Assembly (NCBI GenBank): GCA_016928975.1
Contig: JAFGJR010000170.1
Coordinates: 1 to 32,286 of the forward strand
Direction: 5' to 3'
DNA: 32,286 bases
Source of the DNA: Sedimentisphaerales bacterium
Lineage (GTDB): Bacteria; Planctomycetota; Phycisphaerae; Sedimentisphaerales; SG8-4
The position numbers and the translations under genes are program-made. Below the pieces are notes generated by a model. The model saw only the letters and a list, made by a program, of their open reading frames with translations, was not told where the DNA came from and ran no database searches. Below, in pieces: positions 24,833 through 32,286 of this stretch. Position 1 is the first letter of the stretch. Each line of letters starts with the position of its first letter.

Positions 24833-24949
24833 GCGAAGGGCAGTGAGGAGACCTCCCACCCAACTGTCTTTCCAACCCATCTGCACGTCAGGCAGGACTC
24901 TGAACATGGCCACGAAGACCAGCGTGCACACGATCAGGAGCAGTCCGCG
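24833..24949 (-). pseudogene. Fragment of a YihY/BrkB-type membrane protein gene
   Basis: The minus strand encodes about 39 residues with membrane-protein character, GLLLIVCTLVFVAMFRVLPD followed by VQMGWKDSWVGGLLTAL. The order of a hydrophobic helix, a [F/Y]R-V-L-P-D-V motif, W-[K/R]-D and then G-A-L/G-L-L-T-A-L is the signature I know from the C-terminal half of YihY/virulence factor BrkB proteins (about 280-300 residues). Nothing of the rest is present on either side and there is no start or ribosome site, so this is a relic in the 410-base gap between the divergent GH51 and NUDIX genes. The remaining part of that gap shows nothing I recognise apart from the palindrome. Confidence 0.65.
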
Positions 24950-25114
24950 TCTGTGAGGATGATCTGGCGATCGGGTGGCACAGTGCCCGAAGACCCGCAC
25001 AGAAACAGAATCCCAGAATCCCCAGGAGACAAGAAATGCCGTGCAGCGACATGCCTGCCCAAGTACAATGCGTGCAGACAATCGTGTCGAAATGACCTTG
25101 CACGTGGAGGCAAG

Positions 25115-25738
25115 ATGGAACCCAACTGGCTCAAGTGGGCGAAGCAACTCGCTGCGCTGGCGCAGGACGGGCTGGCGTACTGTGACAACGAGTACGAGAT
25201 CGACCGCTACAAGCAAATCCGACAGATTGCGGCGGAAATGATGTCCGCCGGGTCCGGGGTGGAGACCGGCCCATTGCTCGAGCTGTTCTCGCGGGAGCAG
25301 GGCTACGCCACCCCCAAGGTGGACGTGCGAGGGGCCGTCTTTCACAACGACCGGATCCTGCTGGTCCGGGAGAAGATCGACGGCGGGTGGACCCTGCCCG
25401 GCGGCTGGGCCGACCCGTGCCAGTCCCCTTCCGAGGCGGTGGCCCGCGAGGTCTTCGAGGAGGCCGGCTTCGAGGTCCGCGTCACCAAGCTGGTGGCCGT
25501 GTACGACCGCAGCAAACACCCGCACCTGCCGCCCATGCCCTTCCACCTCTACAAGCTCTTCTTCCTCTGCGAGATCATCGGCGGCGCCGCCACGCAAAGC
25601 TACGAGACCACCGGCGTCGATTTCTTCGCAGAGGACGGCATCCCCCCCGACCTGTCCATCTCACGCACCCTGCCCTTTCAGATCGCACGCATGTTCGAGC
25701 ACCACCGCGACCCGGCCCTGCCCACGGACTTTGATTGA
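25115..25738 (+). CDS. NUDIX hydrolase with N-terminal helical domain
   Basis: A 207-residue hydrolase of nucleoside diphosphate-linked compounds. The N-terminal 60 residues are a helical domain seen in a NUDIX subgroup (EIDRYKQIRQIAAEMMS). The Nudix fold runs from about 66 with DVRGAVFHNDRILLVRE, GGWTLPGGWADP, and the box whose second half is REVFEEAGF. The box has Gln where the first conserved Glu stands (G-x5-Q-x7-R-E-V-x-E-E-x-G-F); the metal-binding E-E pair is kept. ATG 25115 follows GGAGG by 4 bases; the frame is open further upstream but without coding character. The next gene, a transporter, follows after about 100 bases. Confidence 0.9.
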   Translation: MEPNWLKWAKQLAALAQDGLAYCDNEYEIDRYKQIRQIAAEMMSAGSGVETGPLLELFSREQGYATPKVDVRGAVFHNDRILLVREKIDGGWTLPGGWADPCQSPSEAVAREVFEEAGFEVRVTKLVAVYDRSKHPHLPPMPFHLYKLFFLCEIIGGAATQSYETTGVDFFAEDGIPPDLSISRTLPFQIARMFEHHRDPALPTDFD

Positions 25739-25841
25739 GACTATTGACAAACCTGACTTGCATGGCTCTCTTGGTTCGATTTGACGTCAGAGCTTGTCCT
25801 CACGAAGGTAGGGGAATGGTGTACCGGCTGGGTAGTTGCGA

Positions 25842-26744
25842 ATGATTCAGGCTATCTTCACCGCTGTTCTCTGGGCTATGTCCGCCGTCAGCGCGGGACG
25901 CAGCACGCGTCTGCTCGGGGCAGGCACGGCCAATCTGGCCCGCCTGGTGTTGGCCACCGGCCTGCTGGCCCTGTGGGCGCACCTCTTCGGCCAGGGGCTC
26001 TCCGGCATCGGCCTGCCCTGGTTGTTCCTCAGTGGGCTGGTCGGCTTCGGCCTGGGCGACCTCGCGCTCTATGGAGCCTATTACCACCTCGGTCCCCGAT
26101 TGGGTGTGCTCCTGTGCCTGTGCCTGGCCGCTCCGCTGGGGGCACTCATGGAGTGGGTCTGGCTGGGCACCGGGTTAACAGTCTATCAGATCTTCTGGAG
26201 CACTACGATCCTCGTGGGCGTCTTCGCAGCCCTGGCGCCGGACCGCCGCACCGGCGCGGGAGTACACGGATGGACCACCGGAATCGTGCTGGGCGCCATC
26301 GCCGCTCTGGGCCAGGCCGGTGGAGCCGTCCTCACGCGTAAGGCCTTCGACGTGGCGCGAAACGCAGGTCAACACATCGACGGGGGCACCGCCGCCTATC
26401 AGCGCATCCTGGGCGGCCTATTGCTCACAGCCGTGGTTCTGTTCATCCATCAACGACGCAGACAGCGAGACCTGCCGGGTGCCGATGCGGCTGTGCAACA
26501 TGCATGGCGACGTGCCTGGCCCTGGGTCATCGCCAACGCCCTGTGCGGCCCGGCTATCGGTGTCGCCCTCTACCAGTGGGCGTTAGCGGTCGCTCCCACC
26601 GGCATCGTCCTGGCCATCGTAGCCACCACGCCCTTGGCCGTGATCCCCTTCACCATGCTCCTCGACGGCGAACGACCAACCGCACGGTCCTTAGTAGGCG
26701 GAGCCGTCGCCGTCCTCGGCGCCGCCGCCCTCGCCTACAAATAG
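25842..26744 (+). CDS. EamA/DMT superfamily transporter
   Basis: A 300-residue integral membrane protein with about ten hydrophobic helices arranged as two EamA halves. The first half covers about 1-140 (MIQAIFTAVLWAMSAVSAGR, LVGFGLGDLALYGAYY), the second about 155-300, ending in the usual LDGERPTARSLVGGAVAVLG then AAALAYK. Such proteins export or import small metabolites such as amino acids or nucleosides. The ATG at 25842 has a weak ribosome site (GGGTAGTTGCGA); a TTG two codons earlier is an alternative. It lies downstream of the NUDIX gene but at 103 bases, so co-transcription is possible, not sure. The substrate is unknown. Confidence 0.9.
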   Translation: MIQAIFTAVLWAMSAVSAGRSTRLLGAGTANLARLVLATGLLALWAHLFGQGLSGIGLPWLFLSGLVGFGLGDLALYGAYYHLGPRLGVLLCLCLAAPLGALMEWVWLGTGLTVYQIFWSTTILVGVFAALAPDRRTGAGVHGWTTGIVLGAIAALGQAGGAVLTRKAFDVARNAGQHIDGGTAAYQRILGGLLLTAVVLFIHQRRRQRDLPGADAAVQHAWRRAWPWVIANALCGPAIGVALYQWALAVAPTGIVLAIVATTPLAVIPFTMLLDGERPTARSLVGGAVAVLGAAALAYK

Positions 26745-26839
26745 CCCGACCCTAACCCCCGGCTCCCAGCACATGTCCGCGCGCAACCCAGAAGTGCCAT
26801 TTCATCCCTTCTTCCGGCGGGCCAAGCAGACCGCAAGTT

Positions 26840-27616
26840 CTACAGGTGCCACCTCGCCGTGTACGCTTTGCAGATGCGGTCGAGCATCGTGCGATAGTCG
26901 ACATCAATGTCGATGCCGAGAGTGTTGTCGCGTGCGACACGCGGCGGGCACACGTTGTCGATGAAGACAGGCACAAGAAGAACGTAATCGTAGGCCACGA
27001 GGTCAGTCCTTCCGGGCGGGCGGGTCGGCATCTCACGGAACTTCTGCACGGTACGTGCGGGGTCCTGTGAACGGTTACGGCTCACAGCGTGTGGGAATTC
27101 CTTCCACAATGTGTCGTCACCGGTAGAAAGACGCGGCACGATTCGTCCGATGAAGTCCTCCGGCGGTATGAAGGGCTTCACGCGATCAGGCACGTTGAGA
27201 ACGTTCTCGGCGAGGCCAACGAGCACGGTCGCGACCACGATGGCATCGGGCTTCTTTTGATGGAGCACCCCGACCACATCACTCAAGTCGTCGTAACGAT
27301 TCGTGCGGTTTCGGTGCGCGGTGACGACGGACTTGTTTTCAACACAAAGACGGAGGCGGCCGAGGTCTGGCACACCGGCTTCTTCGCCGGGCTCGGCCAC
27401 GACGAGATCCAACTTCCGCGCCCGCCCACCAGGCGATGGGAAATCGAGCCACTCGCAGATGTGGCCACCCGCGAAATCCCGGCGGAAAGGTTCGCACATC
27501 GCGAGCAAGTCACGCAGTATCCCCCGGCTCACTGTGCCGGAGTGATCATCGAGCCGATGGTTGTGAAACCCCCGCGTTCTGATCTCGTCGACAACCTCAT
27601 CGAACGGGGTACGCAT
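26840..27616 (-). CDS. Putative PD-(D/E)XK restriction endonuclease, R-M module 2
   Basis: A 258-residue soluble protein. A nuclease core can be read in RKLDLVV (Asp70) and LCVENKS (Glu93-Asn94-Lys95), with 22 residues between Asp and Glu. An N-terminal helical region contains SRGILRDLLAMCEPFR. The C-terminal part has a DYVLLVPVFIDNV strand. I know no named family for it. It begins 7 bases after the methyltransferase stop codon with GAGG 5 bases before its ATG, so it forms a tight unit with that gene, as in type II restriction-modification systems. The frame remains open upstream to 27799 inside the methyltransferase, without conserved character. Restriction function is inferred from context and motif. 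Confidence 0.72.
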   Translation of the reverse strand: MRTPFDEVVDEIRTRGFHNHRLDDHSGTVSRGILRDLLAMCEPFRRDFAGGHICEWLDFPSPGGRARKLDLVVAEPGEEAGVPDLGRLRLCVENKSVVTAHRNRTNRYDDLSDVVGVLHQKKPDAIVVATVLVGLAENVLNVPDRVKPFIPPEDFIGRIVPRLSTGDDTLWKEFPHAVSRNRSQDPARTVQKFREMPTRPPGRTDLVAYDYVLLVPVFIDNVCPPRVARDNTLGIDIDVDYRTMLDRICKAYTARWHL

Positions 27617-27623
27617 CCGAGCC

Positions 27624-29027
27624 TCATTCCACGAAGGACAGTTGTGGCTGCAGTATCGGGGAACGAGCCGATAGGGTCTGACACCCCCCAGCCGCCGCGA
27701 GAGCCACGTCATCGGGCAGCGGCAGCCGTTGGAGGGCACGACTCTGCAAACGAAGGAATCCCTTGGCCGCGCGTTGGCAGTTGTGGGTAAGCCATTCACG
27801 CGCGGCGGAAGATCGCAAGTATTCGGCGATTACGTTGATTGCGGCAGGCTCCCGCGGCACGATGTAGTAAACGGAATGCCGCGGCACGATCTGACCATAC
27901 CAATCGACCCAGAACTCGGGTCTCTCGCCAATGTCCTTGCACAGGATCTTTGGACGCAAGATGTCCCGGAGCGCCGGCGTCTCGTGAAATGCATACCACG
28001 GTTTGCGCTTGACACATGTCCGTGCAAGCAGCCGACGACGAACATCTCCCTGCATTAGGTAGCGCCCAAGAGCCCCCAGACGCTCCAACGGCAACAGTTG
28101 GCCATCCTGGTCATAGGGCATCAGCATTAGGAAACGCTGCGGGAGATCACGCATCGCAGGCGTAAGCTCGCGACCGGCGATCGTAGGGTGCCCGAACCGC
28201 CGAAGTGCTTGGTTGAGGCCAGCCACCGGGCGCACGAACACGCCGTCCGCACCTGTCGCGACACCGCAACTAACCCGCAAGCACACATCGCCGAGTGTTA
28301 CGGCTGCTCGTTGCGACGCACCGCCCTCAAGCAGGGGCAACCACGGGTCGCCGCCAGGTGGCAGGTCCACCCTCATCCTGCTGCCGTCACGACGCACGAT
28401 TTGCGTTCTGTCTGGCGGCGTGCTGTCTACCACTGTGATTGTCGGATACGTGACGAGTTCACCAAACGTATCCTCACGTACGAAGCGGATTTCTTCAATA
28501 TGGTAACGCGCAAGTAAATCACGCAACGGCTCGGCGGTGGCAACGTACAAGTACTTCTCCGGCGTGATGAAGACAAGGCGGCCGCCTGGACCAAGACTTC
28601 GCAAAGCTTGCTCGAAGAAGAGCAGGTACAGATCGAACCGCCCTCGCGCCGTGACGTAGCGCGCGCGATATTGTGCCTTCTCGTTTTCCGACAGCGCCGT
28701 GATCGCGACGTATGGAGGGTTGCCAACGATAAAGTCGTACGTTGCATGGCCATCCAGAAGAAAGTCAGCGTAGTCCACGCGCACAGCACGCAGCCGCTCG
28801 TACTTTGCGTGCAGCTCTGGCAGGTGGCGTGGATCGGACTCGATGCCGGTGATGCGCGGAAGCGCGAGGCGTCTGTGCTCGCACCAGCGGATGACACCAT
28901 CAATAAACTCGCCCCTTCCAGAGCCTGGGTCAAGCACAGTGTCGTCAGGCTTGGGCGACCGGTCCCTGAACAGCAACTGGACCATCGTGTCGACGGTGTC
29001 ACGCGGTGTAGGTACGAAGCCTTTCAT
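27624..29027 (-). CDS. N6-adenine DNA methyltransferase, R-M module 2
   Basis: A 467-residue type II-like adenine methyltransferase of the Eco57I/TaqI-type layout. Motif X/I region: an opening GFVPTPRDTVDTMV, then SAM-binding LDPGSGRGEF (32-41) and GIESDP (61-66). Catalytic motif NPPY (103-106). A methylase core follows to about 220, with a FITPEKYLY strand. The C-terminal half (about 230-460) is a target-recognition domain with KRKPWYAFHE and PKILCKDI segments seen in such domains. ATG 29027 has GGAG 4 bases upstream. It is followed after 7 bases by the PD-(D/E)XK protein. The upstream gap 29028-29332 (305 bases) shows no gene or element that I recognise. Confidence 0.9.
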   Translation of the reverse strand: MKGFVPTPRDTVDTMVQLLFRDRSPKPDDTVLDPGSGRGEFIDGVIRWCEHRRLALPRITGIESDPRHLPELHAKYERLRAVRVDYADFLLDGHATYDFIVGNPPYVAITALSENEKAQYRARYVTARGRFDLYLLFFEQALRSLGPGGRLVFITPEKYLYVATAEPLRDLLARYHIEEIRFVREDTFGELVTYPTITVVDSTPPDRTQIVRRDGSRMRVDLPPGGDPWLPLLEGGASQRAAVTLGDVCLRVSCGVATGADGVFVRPVAGLNQALRRFGHPTIAGRELTPAMRDLPQRFLMLMPYDQDGQLLPLERLGALGRYLMQGDVRRRLLARTCVKRKPWYAFHETPALRDILRPKILCKDIGERPEFWVDWYGQIVPRHSVYYIVPREPAAINVIAEYLRSSAAREWLTHNCQRAAKGFLRLQSRALQRLPLPDDVALAAAGGCQTLSARSPILQPQLSFVE

Positions 29028-29332
29028 CGTGCTCCTATCCTATCCCCAGATGCCGCTGGTGCATCCCTGAAATCGTGTCTCTTCGGCACTTTGACCATTC
29101 GGTTCCCTTTCGCTGTCAGGGAAGATGATAGCATGACGGATCGAGGCAAGTCAACGTTCTCGCTGGGATAATCTGGGTTCTCCGGGGGGAAAGCCGTACT
29201 CCTTCACGAGGAAGGCAAACGAAGGTGTGGCGATGCGTAGCGCAAGCCGGGTGCAGCGCAGTGTTGGGCGGGCAACAAGGTCGCTCACTACCGTACCCCA
29301 ACGATACATCTGATTGAGGGCCTGTGGGTTCC

Positions 29333-30274
29333 TTATCTGTGTTGTTCAAGCCATCCCAGAATGGCGCGAACGCTGCCGGTGGCCAGGGCAATGCTCGTAT
29401 CTGCGGCGCCATAATACAGGCGGATCGTGTCGCCGTCAGCCGCAATGGTGTAGCCGCACGGAAAGACGACGTGGTCGACGTCCCCTCGCCGCTCGTAAGG
29501 TTCTTCCGGGCCCAAAATCCACTCGTCGCTGCGTTTGAGGCAAATCTCTGGTGCGTGCAAATCGAACAGAGCCAGGCCGAGCCGGTAGATGCAACCGGCT
29601 GCGTTTTGTCGCACTCCGTGGTAGATCACGAGCCAGCCTTTCGCCGTCTCGATGGGCGGGGGCGACAGGCCGATCTTATTCGCGTCCCACCACGCGCCCT
29701 TTCGGGCTTCCAGCATCAACTTGTGGTTACCCCATTGACGCAAATCGGAGGAGTAGGATACCCACATGTGTGCGCCGGGCGAACTGACCGGGCGGTGGAT
29801 CAAAGCCCAATTCCCGTCAATCCGATGAGGCAGGAGAACCGCGTCCTTGTCTTCCGGCTGCATGATCAAACCATAGCGCTCAAAGTGGTGGAAATCTTCC
29901 GTGAGTGCCAGGGATACACCCGGGCCGTCGCGCGTGTAGGCGGTGTACACGACGGCGTATTTGTTCAGCTCGCTGACGAAGGTGATACGTGGATCCTCAA
30001 TGCCCCACAATTCTTCCGGAAAGTGTTCCGGATCAGCCATCAGAGTAGGCTGGGCATCGATCTTCCAGCCGTCCATGCCATTGGCGGAGCGGGCAGCACA
30101 TAGGTGGGAATGCCCGCGCCGGTCTTCCACACGGCACAAGAGCAGCGTAACGCCATCGGGCAACAATACCGCGCCAGGATTGAACACGCTATTGACCGGG
30201 TACGGCCATTGGGCGGCGGTCAGGATGGGATTGCCTTCATGACGTCGAAGAAGTTCAAGGTGCTGACTATTCAT
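29333..30274 (-). CDS. GH130 family glycoside phosphorylase
   Basis: A 313-residue enzyme of glycoside hydrolase family 130, which contains phosphorylases (and some hydrolases) acting on beta-mannosidic links. NPILT (15-19), FNPGAVLLPDG (31-41) and CRVEDRRG (47-54) open the five-bladed propeller. GIEDPRI (91-97) carries the catalytic Asp94. Later KIGLSPPPIETAKGW and a YHGVR stretch are family landmarks. The expected reaction is reversible phosphorolysis of a mannosyl oligosaccharide to mannose 1-phosphate. The ATG at 30274 overlaps the stop of the upstream glycosyltransferase by ATGA, so the two are made together. The precise sugar is not evident. Confidence 0.9.
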   Translation of the reverse strand: MNSQHLELLRRHEGNPILTAAQWPYPVNSVFNPGAVLLPDGVTLLLCRVEDRRGHSHLCAARSANGMDGWKIDAQPTLMADPEHFPEELWGIEDPRITFVSELNKYAVVYTAYTRDGPGVSLALTEDFHHFERYGLIMQPEDKDAVLLPHRIDGNWALIHRPVSSPGAHMWVSYSSDLRQWGNHKLMLEARKGAWWDANKIGLSPPPIETAKGWLVIYHGVRQNAAGCIYRLGLALFDLHAPEICLKRSDEWILGPEEPYERRGDVDHVVFPCGYTIAADGDTIRLYYGAADTSIALATGSVRAILGWLEQHR

Positions 30275-32286
30275 CGGGTTCGGGCCTCCAGTGTCACAAG
30301 AATATTCTCAGCCAGCCGCAGTTCCAGCAGGGCTTGGAGAAAGGCCAGCGTCGATTCTGCGCCCTGGTTCTCGTTCAGGCGGTCGGGATGCAAACCGTCG
30401 CGGCAGCCTCCCGTAGTCGGATCGTAGACGGGGAGGTTCAAGTCGTTGCGCCCGAGGAACCATTCAAAGGCGCGGCGGGCTTCCTTACGCCAGCGTTTAT
30501 CGACCATGATCCGGTAGGCTTCGAGACAGGCGGAGACCATCGCCTGCGCCTCCACCGGCTGTTGATCGAACCGGGCCCGCTTACCACCTTGCGGATAAAA
30601 GCCATTGGATCCGACAGGAACAAAATGCCCCGCGTTTGCGCGCTGCAAGTCGGCCAGCCAACAGAGCGACTCCAGTCCGGCTTCGGTCATGGCGTCATTC
30701 GGCATAGATTGGCCGCACATGAGCAACGCATGTGGCAGCGCGGCGTTGCAATACGTTATCTTGTCTTCATACCAGCGCCATTCATCCGAGCGGTGGCTTT
30801 GATACAACGCGAGCAGCCGCCCGGACAACTCCTCCCGCACCTGGCCGGCCCTGCGGTCACCGGCAAAGCGTTGCAGGTATTCGTGGATGCCGATCAGTGC
30901 AAAAGCCCAGGCGCGCGGGCTGGTGGTGTCGAGAATAGCGGGCAAGACCTGTTCGAACACGCGGCCGGCCATGCTTTGCAGGACCGGAGTGTTCGAGCGG
31001 CCCAATACAGTGCCCAACGCCCACAACGTTCGGCCGTGGCTGTCATCGGAACCGCTGACCTCCAGCCATTGACGCTGGTAATCCATGAAGTTACGGAACC
31101 GTCCGGTTTCGGTATTGAAGGCATACCAGATGAAAGCGAGATACCGGGAGGCCAGATCCAGGGCCTCCTCACTACCTATGGCCTCCAGGAGAGCGCTCAC
31201 CATCAGTGCGCGGGCGTTGTCATCGATGGTGTAGCCTTCGCGATAGTTGGGGATAGTGAAGATGGCATGCTGCATGATGCCGGTTTCGTCCGTCATATGA
31301 TGCAAGTGGTCCAGCTTGAGAGGCGGCAATTCGCCCGGGCGTTTGTCCAGGGGTTTCACTGCAAAGTCCGCGTGAACAAAATGACGGCGCTCCGAGCGCG
31401 CGCGCTCAAAAGTCGCCATATAACGGCTCGCTACCTGCGGCCAGATCATCTCTCGCCCAAACACGTAGGCCCGCTTGCGCATGGCGTGGCGCTGGGACTC
31501 GTTGTCGAGAAGGTTGATCACCTGATCGGCCAGCGCTTCCGGATCCCGGAACGGCACCAGCGCTCCCCGTCCTTCGGCCAGCATCTCTTCCGCATACCAA
31601 TACGGAGTCGAAATCACCGCCTTGCCCGCCCCTAGCGTGTAGGCGAGCGTGCCAGAGGTGATTTGCGCCTCATTGAGATAAGGCGTAATGTAAATATCCG
31701 CCGCGCTGATGAATTCAACGAGCTCTTCCAGACTGACAAAGCGGTTGTAGAAGATCACCTGACCTTCCACGCCTTTCTCCTGAGCCAGCCATTGCAGGGA
31801 CAGCCGGTATGTTTCGCCTTCATTCCGCACGACGTGGGGGTGGGTCGCGCCGAGGACGATGTACACCACGTTCGGGTGCCGGGCCAAAATGGCGGGCAGC
31901 GCGGCGATCACATTTTCGATACCTTTGCTCGCCGAAAGCAAACCAAAGCTGAGCAGAACGATTTTGCCCTCGACTCCAAACAGGTCTTTGTGAAAACTCG
32001 GGTCTACAAAGGGCACATCAGGGATGCCGTGCGGGATCAGATCAATCTTCTCCGGCAGCACGTCATAGACCTCATGCAGGAATTCCACGCCGCGTTTGCT
32101 CATGACAACCAACCGATCAGACAGGGCCGCGACTTCTTCCAACACCCGCTTCTGATCGGGGTCGGGGTCGCGCAAAATGGTGTGCAGCGTGGTGACGACG
32201 GGCATCCGCAATTCGCGCAAGAGCACCAGGATGTGGCTGCCCGCGCGTCCGCCGAAAATGCCATACTCATGCTGCAGGGATACGAG
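30271..32286 (-). CDS. GT4 glycosyltransferase with C-terminal alpha/alpha-barrel-like domain, 5' end outside window
   Basis: At least 671 residues are visible; the gene runs off the right edge, where it still reads in frame (LQHEYGIFGGRAGSHI). The first visible 390 residues or so form a GT-B glycosyltransferase of family 4: VTTLHTILRDPDPDQ, LIPHGIPD, LLSFGLLSASKGIENVI, and YITPYLNEAQITSGTLAYTL with the donor-binding Glu region. The remaining part (DNARALMVSALLEAIG onward, to the stop at 30271) is a helical domain resembling six-hairpin glycosidase-like repeats. Coupling to a GH130 phosphorylase by a 4-base overlap suggests synthesis or recycling of a mannosyl-type glycan. The nucleotide sugar cannot be named. 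Confidence 0.88.
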   Translation of the reverse strand, partial: LVSLQHEYGIFGGRAGSHILVLLRELRMPVVTTLHTILRDPDPDQKRVLEEVAALSDRLVVMSKRGVEFLHEVYDVLPEKIDLIPHGIPDVPFVDPSFHKDLFGVEGKIVLLSFGLLSASKGIENVIAALPAILARHPNVVYIVLGATHPHVVRNEGETYRLSLQWLAQEKGVEGQVIFYNRFVSLEELVEFISAADIYITPYLNEAQITSGTLAYTLGAGKAVISTPYWYAEEMLAEGRGALVPFRDPEALADQVINLLDNESQRHAMRKRAYVFGREMIWPQVASRYMATFERARSERRHFVHADFAVKPLDKRPGELPPLKLDHLHHMTDETGIMQHAIFTIPNYREGYTIDDNARALMVSALLEAIGSEEALDLASRYLAFIWYAFNTETGRFRNFMDYQRQWLEVSGSDDSHGRTLWALGTVLGRSNTPVLQSMAGRVFEQVLPAILDTTSPRAWAFALIGIHEYLQRFAGDRRAGQVREELSGRLLALYQSHRSDEWRWYEDKITYCNAALPHALLMCGQSMPNDAMTEAGLESLCWLADLQRANAGHFVPVGSNGFYPQGGKRARFDQQPVEAQAMVSACLEAYRIMVDKRWRKEARRAFEWFLGRNDLNLPVYDPTTGGCRDGLHPDRLNENQGAESTLAFLQALLELRLAENILVTLEARTR

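Noticed and set aside
29028..29332. Possible gene or intron remnant in the 305-base gap
   Set aside because: Short open frames exist on both strands, but none has a ribosome site or recognisable motif, and no intron or element ends were found.
30334..31635. 433-codon open frame on the plus strand
   Set aside because: Antisense shadow of the GT4 glycosyltransferase; no ribosome site or motifs.

Overview
The window looks like a chromosomal segment of a GC-rich, heterotrophic member of the Planctomycetota, most likely of the Phycisphaerae/Sedimentisphaerales type. The pointers are two tandem Tat-type Gfo/Idh/MocA oxidoreductases, secreted hydrolases with signal peptides, a GH51 arabinofuranosidase with an inserted concanavalin-like domain, a GT4/GH130 pair, and a leading tract of degenerate AAACAAA(G/C)CCAA repeats of a kind I associate with these genomes. 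The lineage is inferred from gene content and style; there is no rRNA or tRNA here. No CRISPR array or insertion sequence was seen.

Layout. 1-381: repeat tract with a folded 50-nt element. 382-6415 (minus): a GDPD-like phosphodiesterase, a LolD/MacB-type ABC ATPase and its FtsX/MacB-type permease, with a PD-(D/E)XK nuclease and a Zn-ribbon DNA methylase (R-M module 1) lodged between ATPase and permease. 6705-8924 (plus): a CocE-type secreted hydrolase followed by a nucleoside-hydrolase-like pseudogene and a second tiny gene stub. 8959-10740 (minus): NADP-type glutamate dehydrogenase with a small conserved-looking protein upstream. 11122-12189: a GAF-like/LuxR regulator, convergent with an ABC-F ATPase (12252-14210). 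14557-18456 (plus): two paralogous oxidoreductases and an alpha/beta hydrolase, preceded by a palindrome and phased short repeats and interrupted by a terminator-like hairpin.

18463-20819 (minus) is the most intriguing stretch: HTH/GIY-YIG (T5orf172-like) protein, small antitoxin-like protein, TumE toxin, TumA antitoxin and a NYN-LOTUS putative ribonuclease, all co-directional and closely packed, with one promoter candidate before the first gene and another, nearly leaderless, before tumE. 20935-24704 (minus): LemA plus a membrane partner, then the GH51 enzyme. 24833-24949 is a relic of a YihY/BrkB-type membrane protein. 25115-26744 (plus): a NUDIX hydrolase and an EamA/DMT transporter. 26840-29027 (minus): a second R-M module (adenine methyltransferase plus PD-(D/E)XK nuclease). 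29333-32286 (minus): a GH130 phosphorylase and a GT4 glycosyltransferase cut by the window edge.

Functionally the window mixes polysaccharide and sugar metabolism (GH51, oxidoreductases, esterase-like hydrolases, GH130/GT4), nitrogen assimilation (glutamate dehydrogenase) and genome defence or addiction (two R-M modules, one TA-nuclease cluster). At least three pieces of gene decay (8339-8782, 8862-8924, 24833-24949) and the split ABC operon show recent local rearrangement. All functions are read from motifs by eye; no database search was run.
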